A model generated the notes under the pieces. It ran no database searches. It saw only the letters and a program-made list of their open reading frames with translations, and was not told where the DNA came from. This document shows, in pieces, positions 1 through 6,580 of a DNA stretch of 10,992 bases (position 1 is the first letter of the stretch; every line of letters begins with the position of its first letter). Source of the DNA: Promicromonosporaceae bacterium (GTDB taxonomy: Bacteria; Actinomycetota; Actinomycetes; Actinomycetales; Cellulomonadaceae); assembly GCA_009782865.1 (NCBI GenBank), contig WRIF01000023.1:1-10992 (forward strand), read 5' to 3'. A program made the translations under genes and the position numbers.

Positions 1-47
1 AAAAGGGAGTTGATGTCCAGCTCAGCGGCGGCGGTGTTCTCGGTCAC
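1..47 (-). CDS. Probable 5' end of an unidentified minus-strand gene, cut by the left edge
   Basis: A minus-strand reading frame opens with GTG at 47-45 and stays open to the edge, giving V/M-T-E-N-T-A-A-A-E-L-D-I-N-S-L. The composition (acidic and alanine-rich, with GC-ending codons) looks like a real actinobacterial N-terminus. The main support for the start is a -10-like TAGTAT box exactly 6 nt upstream of the GTG, which would give a leaderless mRNA. The DUF6308 gene in this window has the same arrangement. Only 15 complete codons are visible, so no family can be named. The alternative is that this is non-coding sequence upstream of the tRNA. Confidence 0.35.
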   Translation of the reverse strand, partial: MTENTAAAELDINSL

Positions 48-53
48 AGCGGA

Positions 54-82
54 ATACTATGCCCCGCAGAGGCGGTTGGCAC
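54..82 (-). promoter_or_regulatory. Putative promoter for the leftmost minus-strand gene
   Basis: On the minus strand GTGCCA (82-77, 4 of 6 match to TTGACA) is followed after 17 nt by TAGTAT (59-54, 4 of 6 match to TATAAT, with the TAnnnT core usual for actinobacterial housekeeping sigma factors). Six nt later comes the GTG at 47, so a start site 6-7 nt after the -10 box would give a leaderless transcript. No Shine-Dalgarno sequence is present, which fits. The assignment rests on pattern and spacing only. Confidence 0.35.
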
Positions 83-174
83 GCAAAAGTCACGAAACGA
101 TAACCGTGTGCGGCGCGCGGGCCGGTTTTGTCGCCTCCGATGCCGCTCTAGCGTCCAAAGTGTGATGGAATAGG

Positions 175-189
175 CGGTCGTCGCGACCG
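175..189. repeat. Short perfect inverted repeat upstream of tRNA-Leu
   Basis: CGGTCG and CGACCG flank a 3-nt centre (TCG), 14 nt before the tRNA 5' end. It could be an operator-like palindrome in the tRNA promoter or leader, or a chance GC-rich hairpin. I did not find a convincing tRNA promoter around it. The rest of 83-203 shows nothing else I can support. Confidence 0.25.
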
Positions 190-203
190 GTAGGTGGCGA
201 CGG

Positions 204-285
204 GCCTCAGTGGCGGAATTGGCAGACGCGCTCGACTCAAAATCGAGTACCGAGAGGTGTGTGGGTTCGAGTCCCACCTGAGGCA
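204..285 (+). tRNA. tRNA-Leu (anticodon CAA)
   Basis: An 82-nt type II tRNA. The acceptor stem pairs GCCTCAG (204-210) with CTGAGGC (278-284), followed by discriminator A285, the leucine identity base. The anticodon stem CTCGA/TCGAG (231-235/243-247) closes a 7-nt loop with CAA at 238-240, so it reads UUG codons. A 13-nt variable region (248-260) can form the small extra arm (ACC/GGT) of class II tRNAs. The T arm is GTGGG-TTCGAGT-CCCAC (261-277), and the D loop has GG at 221-222. The 3' CCA is not encoded (the bases after A285 are CG), so it must be added after transcription. It is the only plus-strand gene in the window. Confidence 0.97.
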
Positions 286-320
286 CGAACCGAGAGCCCG
301 TGGACGCGGGCGCAAACGTA

Positions 321-346
321 GAAGGCCCCACCTCGGTGGGGCCTTC
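321..346. terminator. Hairpin terminator shared by tRNA-Leu (+) and the DUF6308 gene (-)
   Basis: GAAGGCCCCA (321-330) pairs with TGGGGCCTTC (337-346), and C331-G336 can extend the stem to 11 bp around a CTCG loop. It lies 35 nt past the tRNA on the plus strand and 18 nt past the stop of the DUF6308 gene on the minus strand, between two converging genes, so it can serve both. T-rich tails are weak on both sides, which is common for actinobacterial terminators. Confidence 0.8.
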
Positions 347-364
347 CTTACGTTCTAGGGTGGG

Positions 365-1081
365 TCAGTCGCGGACGGGACGTTCCGGGACGGAGGCGCC
401 GTGATCGGCGGCCACCCAGGCCACCCGCTTGGAGAGCTTCGGGTTGCCGAAGTACCAGGTGGCGACGTCGAATACCCGCAGCGGGGTGATGCGGTCCATG
501 TTGAGGCCGGCGCGCTGGCCGAGGGCGGTCAGGTGCAGCCAGAGCGGGGTGTTGCCGCCGGACTGGGTCAGCTCGCGCATCAGTTGCCAGTGTCCGCCGG
601 AGTCGCGCAGGCATAGTTCCTGGCCGACCACCGCGTCGTAAATGGGGATCAGGCGGGGGCGCTTGCGGGCCATCAGCTTGGAGGCGGTGGTCTGCCCCAC
701 GCCGGGGTAGCGGCGCAGGTGACGCCACAGCTTCCAGGCTGCGGAGTTGCCGCCGATGTGTTCGTCGTCGGCGTTCCACAGGTCGAGGTCCACGGGGATC
801 TGGGCCAGCAGCTCCTCGATGGGCTCGGTGTCCACCCCGAGGAGGGCGATGGAGGCCGCGGCCGGGATTTCGGTGTCGAGGAGGGAGACCGCCACGATGT
901 CGGAGGCGGTGATCCGGTTGAAGTACTTCGGCTCGGACCACTCGCGGCCGAGGTGTGAGAAGTAGGCGCCGTTGAAGTCAGATCCGCGGCCGTCCGGTGG
1001 GGAGAAGTAGTCGGACAGGAGCGCGACCGCGAGGTCGGAGTTCTCAACGTCGAGAATCACGGGGAGTCGATTTGCTGTCAT
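365..1081 (-). CDS. DUF6308-like protein with helix-hairpin-helix motif (238 aa)
   Basis: A protein of unknown function that I recognise as resembling the actinobacterial DUF6308 family. No signal peptide or membrane segment is visible, so it is presumably cytosolic. The centre (residues ~125-149) reads YPGVGQTTASKL followed by ARKRPRLIPIYD. This is a helix-hairpin-helix motif like those of HhH-GPD DNA glycosylases, with an Asp 18 residues after the position of the lyase Lys, which here is Thr. A nucleic-acid role is therefore possible but unproven. I chose ATG at 1081 over the in-frame TTG at 1099. A TATGCT -10 box ends 6 nt before the ATG, and the TTG lies inside the pyk terminator stem. 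There is no Shine-Dalgarno sequence, so a leaderless mRNA is likely. The gene sits between the pyk terminator and a shared terminator and looks monocistronic. Confidence 0.85.
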   Translation of the reverse strand: MTANRLPVILDVENSDLAVALLSDYFSPPDGRGSDFNGAYFSHLGREWSEPKYFNRITASDIVAVSLLDTEIPAAASIALLGVDTEPIEELLAQIPVDLDLWNADDEHIGGNSAAWKLWRHLRRYPGVGQTTASKLMARKRPRLIPIYDAVVGQELCLRDSGGHWQLMRELTQSGGNTPLWLHLTALGQRAGLNMDRITPLRVFDVATWYFGNPKLSKRVAWVAADHGASVPERPVRD

Positions 1082-1087
1082 GCGCAG

Positions 1088-1093
1088 AGCATA
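1088..1093 (-). promoter_or_regulatory. -10 box of a leaderless promoter for the DUF6308 gene
   Basis: TATGCT (1093-1088 on the minus strand) fits TAnnnT and matches TATAAT at 4 of 6 positions. It ends 6 nt before the ATG at 1081. The expected transcription start therefore coincides with the start codon. No good -35 box is present, because that region is occupied by the pyk terminator hairpin. Confidence 0.4.
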
Positions 1094-1132
1094 CGCCAAT
1101 GGCCGCAGGTGTGGTCCCTGCGGCCATTGGCG
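1094..1132 (-). terminator. Intrinsic terminator of pyk, perfect 16-bp stem
   Basis: Positions 1094-1109 and 1117-1132 are exact reverse complements (16 bp, GC-rich, reading CGCCAATGGCCGCAGG on the plus strand) around a 7-nt loop at 1110-1116. The hairpin begins 5 nt after the pyk stop codon. It has no U-tract: the next minus-strand bases are TATGCT, the -10 box of the following gene. Stem strength and position make termination the likely role. Confidence 0.85.
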
Positions 1133-1137
1133 CGTCG

Positions 1138-2571
1138 TTACTGGCGGGCGCCGGTATCGGTGGTCCCGATCTTGTGCACCAGGATGTTGTTGGTGGTGCC
1201 GGGGATGCCGACCGGGGCGCCGGAGACGATGACCACGCGGTCGCCGGGTTCGGCCATGCCATTGGCCTGCAGGGTCAGGTCCACCTGGGTGACCATCTCG
1301 TCGACGGAGCCGACCATGGGCACCTCGAACGGGGCGACGCCCCAGGAGAGGGCGAGCTCCTTCTCGGTGGAGTCGAGGGGGGTGAAGGCCAGCAGGGGAA
1401 TCTGCGAACGCAGGCGCGACATCCGCCGGGCCGAGTCACCCGACTGCGTGAACGTCACAAAGTACTTGACCCCGAGCTGCTCACCGATGTTCTTGGCGGC
1501 CTCGGTCATCACCCCGGAGCGGGTCGAGGCGCGGGTGCCGAGCGGGGCGATACGGGAGGCGCCGAGCTTCTCGGTGGCCTCGATGATCTGGGCCATGGTC
1601 TGCACGGTGAGGATCGGGTACTTGCCGATCGAGGTTTCCCCCGAGAGCATGACCGCGTCGGCGCCATCGAGCACCGCGTTGGCGCAGTCGGATGCCTCGG
1701 CGCGGGTGGGGCGCGGGTTGTCGGTCATGGACTCCAGCACCTGGGTGGCCACGATCACCGGCTTGGCATTGCGGCGGGCCAACTCCACGATCCGCTTCTG
1801 AATCAGCGGCACCTCTTCGAGCGGCATCTCCACGGCCAGGTCACCGCGGGCCACCATGAAGGCGTCGAACGCGGCGATCACCTCTTCGAGGTTCTCGATG
1901 GCCTGCGGCTTCTCCAGCTTGGCGATCACCGGGACCACTCGGCCCTCTTCGTCCATGATCGCCCGGACGGCGTCGTAGTCGGCGGCATCGCGCACAAACG
2001 ACAGGGCAATGTAGTCGGCGCCGATCTTCAACGCCCACCGCAGGTCGGCCTCGTCCTTTTCCGACATCGCCGGCACCGAGACGGCGGCCCCCGGCAGGTT
2101 GATGCCCTTGTTGTCGGAGATCTGCCCGGGGATTTCGGTGACGGTCTCGACCTCGGGGCCATTGACGGCGGTGACGCGCAGGCGCACCTTGCCGTCGTCG
2201 ATCAGCAGCGGGTCACCCACCTTGGCGTCGTCGGCGAGGCCCTTGTGCGTGGTCGAGGCCTTGGTAGCGGTGCCTTCCATGTCGACGGTGGTGATGGTGA
2301 ACTTGTCACCGACGTTCAGGTACGGCTTGAGGCCGCCTGCGAACTTGCCCAGGCGAATCTTGGGGCCCTGCAGGTCAACGAGGACGGCCACGTTGCGGCC
2401 GGCGGCCTGGGCCGCTGCGCGCACGGCATTGAAGATGACCTCGTGCTCCTCGGTGGAACCGTGGCTGCGGTTGATGCGGGCGACATCCATGCCTGCGTCA
2501 ATCAGTTCCCGGAGCATCTCCGGGGTGTTGGTGGCGGGTCCGAGGGTGCAAACGATCTTTGCTCTGCGCAT
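1138..2571 (-). CDS. pyk: Pyruvate kinase (477 aa)
   Basis: Converts phosphoenolpyruvate and ADP to pyruvate and ATP in the cytosol, the last step of glycolysis. The protein has the typical ~475-aa length with A, B and C domains and no extra C-terminal PEP-utiliser domain. Visible signatures are IVCTLGPA (6-13), R32 and N34-R-SHG, the B domain (~71-170), VIAKLEKPQ (215-223) with catalytic K218 and metal ligand E220, MVARGDLAVE (239-248) with D244, and VMLSGETSIGKYP (307-319). The monovalent-cation region reads VDLQGPKIR. L67, Q68 and K71 replace the Thr, Lys and Glu of K+-dependent enzymes, so K+-independent activity is predicted. Residue 35 is Arg where many kinases have Phe or Leu. An AAGG lies 9 nt before the ATG and GGAG only 2 nt before it. 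A promoter overlaps the lgt stop and a strong hairpin follows the stop codon, so pyk can be its own unit behind the his-trp-lgt operon. Confidence 0.98.
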   Translation of the reverse strand: MRRAKIVCTLGPATNTPEMLRELIDAGMDVARINRSHGSTEEHEVIFNAVRAAAQAAGRNVAVLVDLQGPKIRLGKFAGGLKPYLNVGDKFTITTVDMEGTATKASTTHKGLADDAKVGDPLLIDDGKVRLRVTAVNGPEVETVTEIPGQISDNKGINLPGAAVSVPAMSEKDEADLRWALKIGADYIALSFVRDAADYDAVRAIMDEEGRVVPVIAKLEKPQAIENLEEVIAAFDAFMVARGDLAVEMPLEEVPLIQKRIVELARRNAKPVIVATQVLESMTDNPRPTRAEASDCANAVLDGADAVMLSGETSIGKYPILTVQTMAQIIEATEKLGASRIAPLGTRASTRSGVMTEAAKNIGEQLGVKYFVTFTQSGDSARRMSRLRSQIPLLAFTPLDSTEKELALSWGVAPFEVPMVGSVDEMVTQVDLTLQANGMAEPGDRVVIVSGAPVGIPGTTNNILVHKIGTTDTGARQ

Positions 2572-2653
2572 TTCTCCATACCTTGTTGTGAGGGTGCGGT
2601 CCGGGTGATTCCGGGCACGCTAACGCCGGCAAAGGCGTCTTTGGGATACCTGA

Positions 2654-2659
2654 ACTATA
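2654..2659 (-). promoter_or_regulatory. -10 box of the pyk promoter, overlapping the lgt stop codon
   Basis: TATAGT (2659-2654 on the minus strand) matches TATAAT at 5 of 6 positions, the best -10 element I found in the window. It contains the lgt TAG stop. No strong -35 box sits 16-18 nt upstream. Transcription would start near 2647 and give a 5' leader of about 75 nt before pyk. That leader holds a small hairpin (ACGCC/GGCGT, 2623-2638), which could also weakly terminate upstream transcription. Confidence 0.5.
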
Positions 2660-3584
2660 CCCCGGTTTCGGGGGCGTCCTCCCCCGCCGCGGAGGCCTGG
2701 CCCTCGTCGTCTGGCACAACCCGACGCGCATCCGCCTCGCGGCCGGGATGGCGTCGCCCAACCAGGAGGAAACCGGCCAGGCCGATCAGGAACAGCACCA
2801 CCGAGGTGATGACGTTCACGCGCACCTGCGTGAATCCGAGGTTGACCATCGATGACGGATCCACCCGCAGCATCTCGATCCACAGGCGTCCCAGGGTGTA
2901 GGACATGACGTAGAGGAACATGACTCGTCCGTGGCCCAGGCGCAGCCTGCGGTCCAGCCAGATGAGCAGTGCCGCCATGGCGAGGTTCCACAGCGCCTCA
3001 TACAAGAAGGTGGGGTGAAAGAGCGTGCCCTCGGCGAAGCGGGCGCCGGTGGCCGGGTCGATCACCAGGTGGCCGGGATCGACGGAGAGCCCCCAGGGAA
3101 GGGTGGTGGGGGCGCCGTAGAGTTCCTGGTTGAACCAGTTGCCCATTCTCCCCACGGCCTGGGCCAGGAGCAGGCCCGGGGCGATGGCGTCTGCCAGGAC
3201 CGGCAATCGCAGGCCTAGGCGGCGGGCGGCCAGGTAGGCGCCGACGACGCCGAAGCCGATTCCGCCCCAGATGGACAGCCCACGAAAGCCCCCATCCCAG
3301 AAGCGGATGATGGCCACGGGGTCCCTGAGGTAGAGCGAGTCACCGCCCAGCAGGTCGGTGAACACGTGGTAGAGCCGGGCGCCAATGATGCCGAAGGGCA
3401 CCGCCCAAAACGCGACCGTGATGACGTCGTCCATGGTGCCGCCGGCGGTGCGGGTGGTGAAACGGCGACCGCCCACCCAGACGGCGAGGCACACGCCCGC
3501 CAGGATCATCAGCGAGTAGATGTTGAGGTACAGCGGCCCGAGGTCGAAGCCGGACAACGGCGGGGCGGGAATGGTTTGGGGCAT
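2655..3584 (-). CDS. lgt: Prolipoprotein diacylglyceryl transferase (309 aa)
   Basis: Transfers diacylglycerol from phosphatidylglycerol to the lipobox cysteine of prelipoproteins, the first step of lipoprotein maturation in the cytoplasmic membrane. The protein has about seven hydrophobic segments. The Lgt signature GRMGNWFNQELYG is at 145-157, with R146, N149 and E154 matching the essential E. coli R143, N146 and E151. HPTFLYE follows at 190-196, then GRLWIEMLR at 232-240 with R233 and E237 near the E. coli R239/E243 pair. The position of E. coli H103 is Trp (GLSIWGGI, 102-109), which as I recall is normal in actinobacterial Lgt. A charged, probably cytosolic tail runs from ~277 to 309. The ATG follows the trpA stop by 4 nt, and an AAGG 9 nt upstream lies in the trpA 3' end, so it belongs to the trp operon. 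Its last codons contain the pyk -10 box. Confidence 0.98.
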   Translation of the reverse strand: MPQTIPAPPLSGFDLGPLYLNIYSLMILAGVCLAVWVGGRRFTTRTAGGTMDDVITVAFWAVPFGIIGARLYHVFTDLLGGDSLYLRDPVAIIRFWDGGFRGLSIWGGIGFGVVGAYLAARRLGLRLPVLADAIAPGLLLAQAVGRMGNWFNQELYGAPTTLPWGLSVDPGHLVIDPATGARFAEGTLFHPTFLYEALWNLAMAALLIWLDRRLRLGHGRVMFLYVMSYTLGRLWIEMLRVDPSSMVNLGFTQVRVNVITSVVLFLIGLAGFLLVGRRHPGREADARRVVPDDEGQASAAGEDAPETGV

Positions 3585-3588
3585 GGAC

Positions 3589-4404
3589 TCAGGCCTTCCG
3601 GGAGTTGGCTACGCCCTCGGCGAAGTGGTGGGCCACCGCCGTCAGGGCGTCGAGGCGGGCCGGCCATTCCTCGTCGACGGACAGGGCGTTGACGAAGGCG
3701 GAGCCGACGATGACGCCGTCTGCGAAGCGCCCCACCAGGGAGGCGTGTTCGGCGGTGGTGACCCCCAGGCCGAGGCAGACCCGTTCGGCTCCGGCCTGCC
3801 GGGTGGCCTCCACCAGCCGGCGGGCGGCCTCGTCTACCGAGTCGCGGGCGCCGGTGACCCCCATGTGGGAGGCGGCGTAGACAAACCCGCGGGAGGCGGC
3901 GGAGGTCAGCTCCAGGCGCGCGGGGGTGGAGGACGGCGCCACCAGGAACACCCGGTCCAGGTCATGCGCCTCGGCGGCGGCCAGCCACTGTGCCCCCTCG
4001 TCGGGAACCAGGTCGGGGGTGATGAGCCCAGCTCCGCCGGCGGCCGCCAGGTCGCGGGCGAAGGCGTCGACCCCGTAACGCAGGACGGGGTTGAAGTAGC
4101 TCATCACCAGCACCGGGGTCTGCGGGGAGTAGGCACGCACGGCCTCGACCACCGTAAACACGTCGCGCACGCGGGTCCCGCCGGCCAGGGCGGCCTCCGA
4201 GGCGCGTTGGATGACCGGGCCATCCATCACCGGGTCGGAGTAGGGCAACCCGAGTTCGACGATGTCCACGCCCGCGTCGATCATGGCGGTGACCGCCTTG
4301 ATGGAGCGGGCCACGGAGGGAAAACCGCACGGCAGGTAGCCGATGAGGGCGGGGCGCCCCTCGGCCTTGAGCGCATCGATGCGCTGGGAAGTCTGCGAGA
4401 CCAT
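3589..4404 (-). CDS. trpA: Tryptophan synthase alpha chain (271 aa)
   Basis: Cleaves indole-3-glycerol phosphate to indole and glyceraldehyde-3-phosphate. The indole is channelled to TrpB in the alpha2-beta2 complex. The TIM-barrel sequence shows the catalytic pair, counting from the ATG: Glu50 in IVELGLPYSDP and Asp61 in MDGPVIQ. A phosphate-binding GVTGARDS and a GLGVTT segment follow, with GVIVGSAFV near the end. Length is typical. Two starts are adjacent, GTG at 4407 and ATG at 4404. I prefer the ATG because the strong ribosome binding site lies 6 nt before it but only 3 nt before the GTG. Either start overlaps the trpB stop (TGATG or GTGA), so translation is coupled to trpB and the subunits can be made in step. 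Confidence 0.98.
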   Translation of the reverse strand: MVSQTSQRIDALKAEGRPALIGYLPCGFPSVARSIKAVTAMIDAGVDIVELGLPYSDPVMDGPVIQRASEAALAGGTRVRDVFTVVEAVRAYSPQTPVLVMSYFNPVLRYGVDAFARDLAAAGGAGLITPDLVPDEGAQWLAAAEAHDLDRVFLVAPSSTPARLELTSAASRGFVYAASHMGVTGARDSVDEAARRLVEATRQAGAERVCLGLGVTTAEHASLVGRFADGVIVGSAFVNALSVDEEWPARLDALTAVAHHFAEGVANSRKA

Positions 4405-5663
4405 CACAGGTCACCCCCTTCGGGTCCGAGTTCGACGCCCGCATCGAGCAGGCCGAAATACTTCGAGGCGGTGGCCACGTCCTTGTCTCCGCGTCCGGAG
4501 AGGTTGACGATGATGATCTGGTCACGCTGGCCGCCCGCGGCCAGTTCGGTGCCGACCTTGATGGCCCCGGCCAGGGCGTGGGAGGACTCGAGGGCGGGAA
4601 TGATGCCCTCGGTCTGCGACAGGATGCGGAAGGCCTCCATCGCCTCGGTGTCAAGGATCGGGCGGTAGGTGGCGCGCCCGATGTCGTGGAGCCAGGAGTG
4701 TTCCGGGCCGACCGACGGGTAGTCGAGGCCGGCGGAGATCGAGTGACTGGGCAGGGTCTGGCCGTCCTCATCCTGCATCAGGTAGGACTTAGCGCCATGG
4801 ATGACCCCCGGCACCGCTCCCCCGGCGAAGCGCGCCGAATGCCGTCCCGACTCGACGCCGTGCCCGCCGCCCTCGAAGCCGAATATCTGCACGTCGGGGT
4901 CGTCGAGGAACGCATTGAACAGGCCGAGCGCGTTGGAACCGCCCCCCACGCAGGCGACCAGGGCATCGGGCAGGCGGCCCATCTTCTCCTGTATCTGGGC
5001 GCGGGCCTCATTGCCGATGACGTTGTGGAACTCCCTGACCATCTCCGGGAACGGGTGCGGCCCGGTGACGGTGCCGATCAGGTAGTGGGTGGTCTCCAGG
5101 TCGGTGACCCAGGCCCGCAGCGCCTCGTTGATGGCATCCTTCAGGGTGCGCTGGCCGATGGTGACGGGCACCACCTCTGCGCCGAGCAGCCGCATCCGCG
5201 AGACGTTGAGCGCCTGGCGTCGGGTGTCCTCCTCCCCCATGTAGATCACGCAGTCCATGTCGAACAGGGCGGCGGCGGTGGCGGTGGCGACGCCATGCTG
5301 GCCGGCGCCCGTCTCGGCGATCAGGCGAGTCTTGCCCATGCGCCGGGCGAGCAGGGCCTGGCCCAGCACGTTGTTGATCTTGTGCGAGCCGGTGTGGTTG
5401 AGGTCCTCGCGCTTGAGGAACACCCGGTTGCCGGCCTCTGCGCCGCAGTGCTGGGCGAACTTGGGGGCCTCGGTCAGCGGGGAAGGGCGCCCGACGTAGT
5501 TCTTGTGCAGATCGGTCAGCTGGGCCCAGAACGTGGGGTCGGCGGCGGCCGCGCGGTAGGCGGCCTCAAGTTCGTCAAGGGCGGCGATCAAGGCTTCCGG
5601 AACCCAGCGGCCACCGTAGTCTCCGAAGTAGGGTCCGGGATGCCGGGACAAAGAGGTAGTCAC
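4404..5663 (-). CDS. trpB: Tryptophan synthase beta chain (419 aa)
   Basis: PLP enzyme that condenses indole (from TrpA) with serine to give tryptophan. The N-terminus has [10 protein letters not shown] (14-23). The PLP Schiff-base lysine is K95 in HTGSHKINN, the catalytic glutamate is E117 in AETGAGQHG, and the phosphate of PLP is held by GGGSNA (240-245). LSGRGDKD at 388-395 is the usual C-terminal cofactor-site motif. The sequence is of the standard TrpA-partnered type and of normal length. The start is GTG at 5663, 48 nt after the trpC stop, with no recognisable SD. TAGGCT, a possible -10 box, lies 7 nt before the GTG, so an internal leaderless start is conceivable. The trpB stop overlaps the start of trpA. 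Confidence 0.98.
   Translation of the reverse strand: MTTSLSRHPGPYFGDYGGRWVPEALIAALDELEAAYRAAAADPTFWAQLTDLHKNYVGRPSPLTEAPKFAQHCGAEAGNRVFLKREDLNHTGSHKINNVLGQALLARRMGKTRLIAETGAGQHGVATATAAALFDMDCVIYMGEEDTRRQALNVSRMRLLGAEVVPVTIGQRTLKDAINEALRAWVTDLETTHYLIGTVTGPHPFPEMVREFHNVIGNEARAQIQEKMGRLPDALVACVGGGSNALGLFNAFLDDPDVQIFGFEGGGHGVESGRHSARFAGGAVPGVIHGAKSYLMQDEDGQTLPSHSISAGLDYPSVGPEHSWLHDIGRATYRPILDTEAMEAFRILSQTEGIIPALESSHALAGAIKVGTELAAGGQRDQIIIVNLSGRGDKDVATASKYFGLLDAGVELGPEGGDL
4411..4420 (-). promoter_or_regulatory. Strong Shine-Dalgarno of trpA
   Basis: AAGGGGGTGA (4420-4411) can pair along its whole length with the 16S anti-SD, with one G-U pair. It lies within the last codons of trpB. It is the most extended SD in this window and sets the trpA start at the ATG (4404) rather than the GTG three bases upstream. 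Confidence 0.75.
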
Positions 5664-5711
5664 GGCGCTTAGCCTACAAGTGGTCTGCCTGCCCTGGTGA
5701 CGACGGGGGAC

Positions 5712-6539
5712 CTAGGAGCGGCAGGCAGGCCGGACCGACCACAAGGAGGGATGCTTGCCCGCGGCCACCAGGTCCCTGATGGCGCGGCCCGGATCGCCGT
5801 CGGTGACGAGCGCCTCGCCCACCAGCACGGCGTGTGCCCCGTGGCGGGCATATTCCATGACGTCGTGCGGGCCGCGCACCCCGGACTCCGCGATGCGCAC
5901 CACGTGGTCTGGGATGAGGGGGGCCAGATCGCGAAAGCAGGTGCGGTCCACCTCCAGCGTCTTGAGGTTGCGGGCGTTGACCCCGATCACGCGGGCTCCC
6001 GCGTCGAGGGCGCGGGTGATCTCGTCGGCGGTGTGCACCTCAACGATGGCGGTCATGCCGAGCGAGTGGGTCCGTTCGATGAGGGACTCGAGTGCCAGCT
6101 GATCGAGGGCGGCCACGATCAGCAGCACCACGTCGGCGCCGGCCGCGCGCGCCTCCCACAGTTGGTAGGTGGTGGTGATGAAGTCCTTGCGCAGGATCGG
6201 GAGGTCCACCGCGCCGCGCACCGCCACCAGGTCCGCCAGGCAGCCGCCGAAGCGGCGCTGCTCGGTAAGCACGGAGATCATGGTGGCCCCGCCCTCTTCG
6301 TAGGTGGCGGCCAGGCCCGCCGGGTCGTCGATCAGGGCCAGCGGGCCCTTGGAGGGGCTGCGGCGTTTGATCTCGGAGATGACGGCCACCTGATCTTGCC
6401 GTCGTAGGCGGGAGACCACCTCCAGGGCGCCGGGCCGCTTGGCCGCGCGCTCCTTGAGTTCGTCCAGGGGGACCGTGGCCTTTCGCTGGGCGAGGTCTTC
6501 AAGGACGCCCGCAACAATCGCGTCTAGCACCGTGGTCAT
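5712..6539 (-). CDS. trpC: Indole-3-glycerol phosphate synthase (275 aa)
   Basis: Closes the indole ring: carboxyphenylamino-deoxyribulose phosphate gives indole-3-glycerol phosphate, CO2 and water. It is a single-domain TIM barrel without a fused TrpF. Catalytic residues are visible: E56 and K58 in [12 protein letters not shown]118 in LRKDF, E167 in IVEVHT, N188 in GVNARNLKT and E218 in AESGV. The ATG at 6539 lies 50 nt after the hisI stop. The only SD-like sequence is a weak GGA just upstream. A 6-bp hairpin sits in the hisI-trpC gap. In Mycobacterium, trpE and a small membrane-protein gene lie between hisI and trpC; here that space is empty. Confidence 0.98.
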   Translation of the reverse strand: MTTVLDAIVAGVLEDLAQRKATVPLDELKERAAKRPGALEVVSRLRRQDQVAVISEIKRRSPSKGPLALIDDPAGLAATYEEGGATMISVLTEQRRFGGCLADLVAVRGAVDLPILRKDFITTTYQLWEARAAGADVVLLIVAALDQLALESLIERTHSLGMTAIVEVHTADEITRALDAGARVIGVNARNLKTLEVDRTCFRDLAPLIPDHVVRIAESGVRGPHDVMEYARHGAHAVLVGEALVTDGDPGRAIRDLVAAGKHPSLWSVRPACRS

Positions 6540-6564
6540 GCGTCCATCGTGCCCCCTGCGGTCG

Positions 6565-6580
6565 GCCGGTTGCTACCGGC
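6565..6580 (-). other. Hairpin in the hisI-trpC gap
   Basis: GCCGGT (6565-6570) and ACCGGC (6575-6580) form a perfect 6-bp GC-rich stem with a 4-nt loop, starting 9 nt after the hisI stop. There is no T-rich tail. It could be a weak terminator, a processing or stability element that sets the ratio of his to trp message, or chance in GC-rich DNA. I see no Trp-codon leader peptide around it, so it does not look like classical attenuation. Confidence 0.3.

Noticed and set aside
44..331. A minus-strand frame of 95 codons across the tRNA region
   Set aside because: It is the reverse translation of tRNA-Leu and its terminator (the VGLEPTHLS type of false protein), with no family features.
1082..1099. 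TTG start adding six residues to the DUF6308 protein
   Set aside because: The TTG lies in the pyk terminator stem and the extension spans the -10 box. ATG 1081 fits the leaderless spacing.
997..2901. A 634-codon plus-strand open frame opposite pyk and the end of lgt, and similar long frames opposite trpB and the ABC genes
   Set aside because: They are antisense shadows produced by high GC3. Their translations are Gly/His/Asp/Val-rich and low in complexity, and the opposite strand carries clearly recognisable enzymes.
6536..6547. Three-codon frame ATG-GAC-GCA-TGA overlapping the trpC start, considered as a leader peptide
   Set aside because: It is too short, has no Trp codons and no good SD, so it is probably chance.
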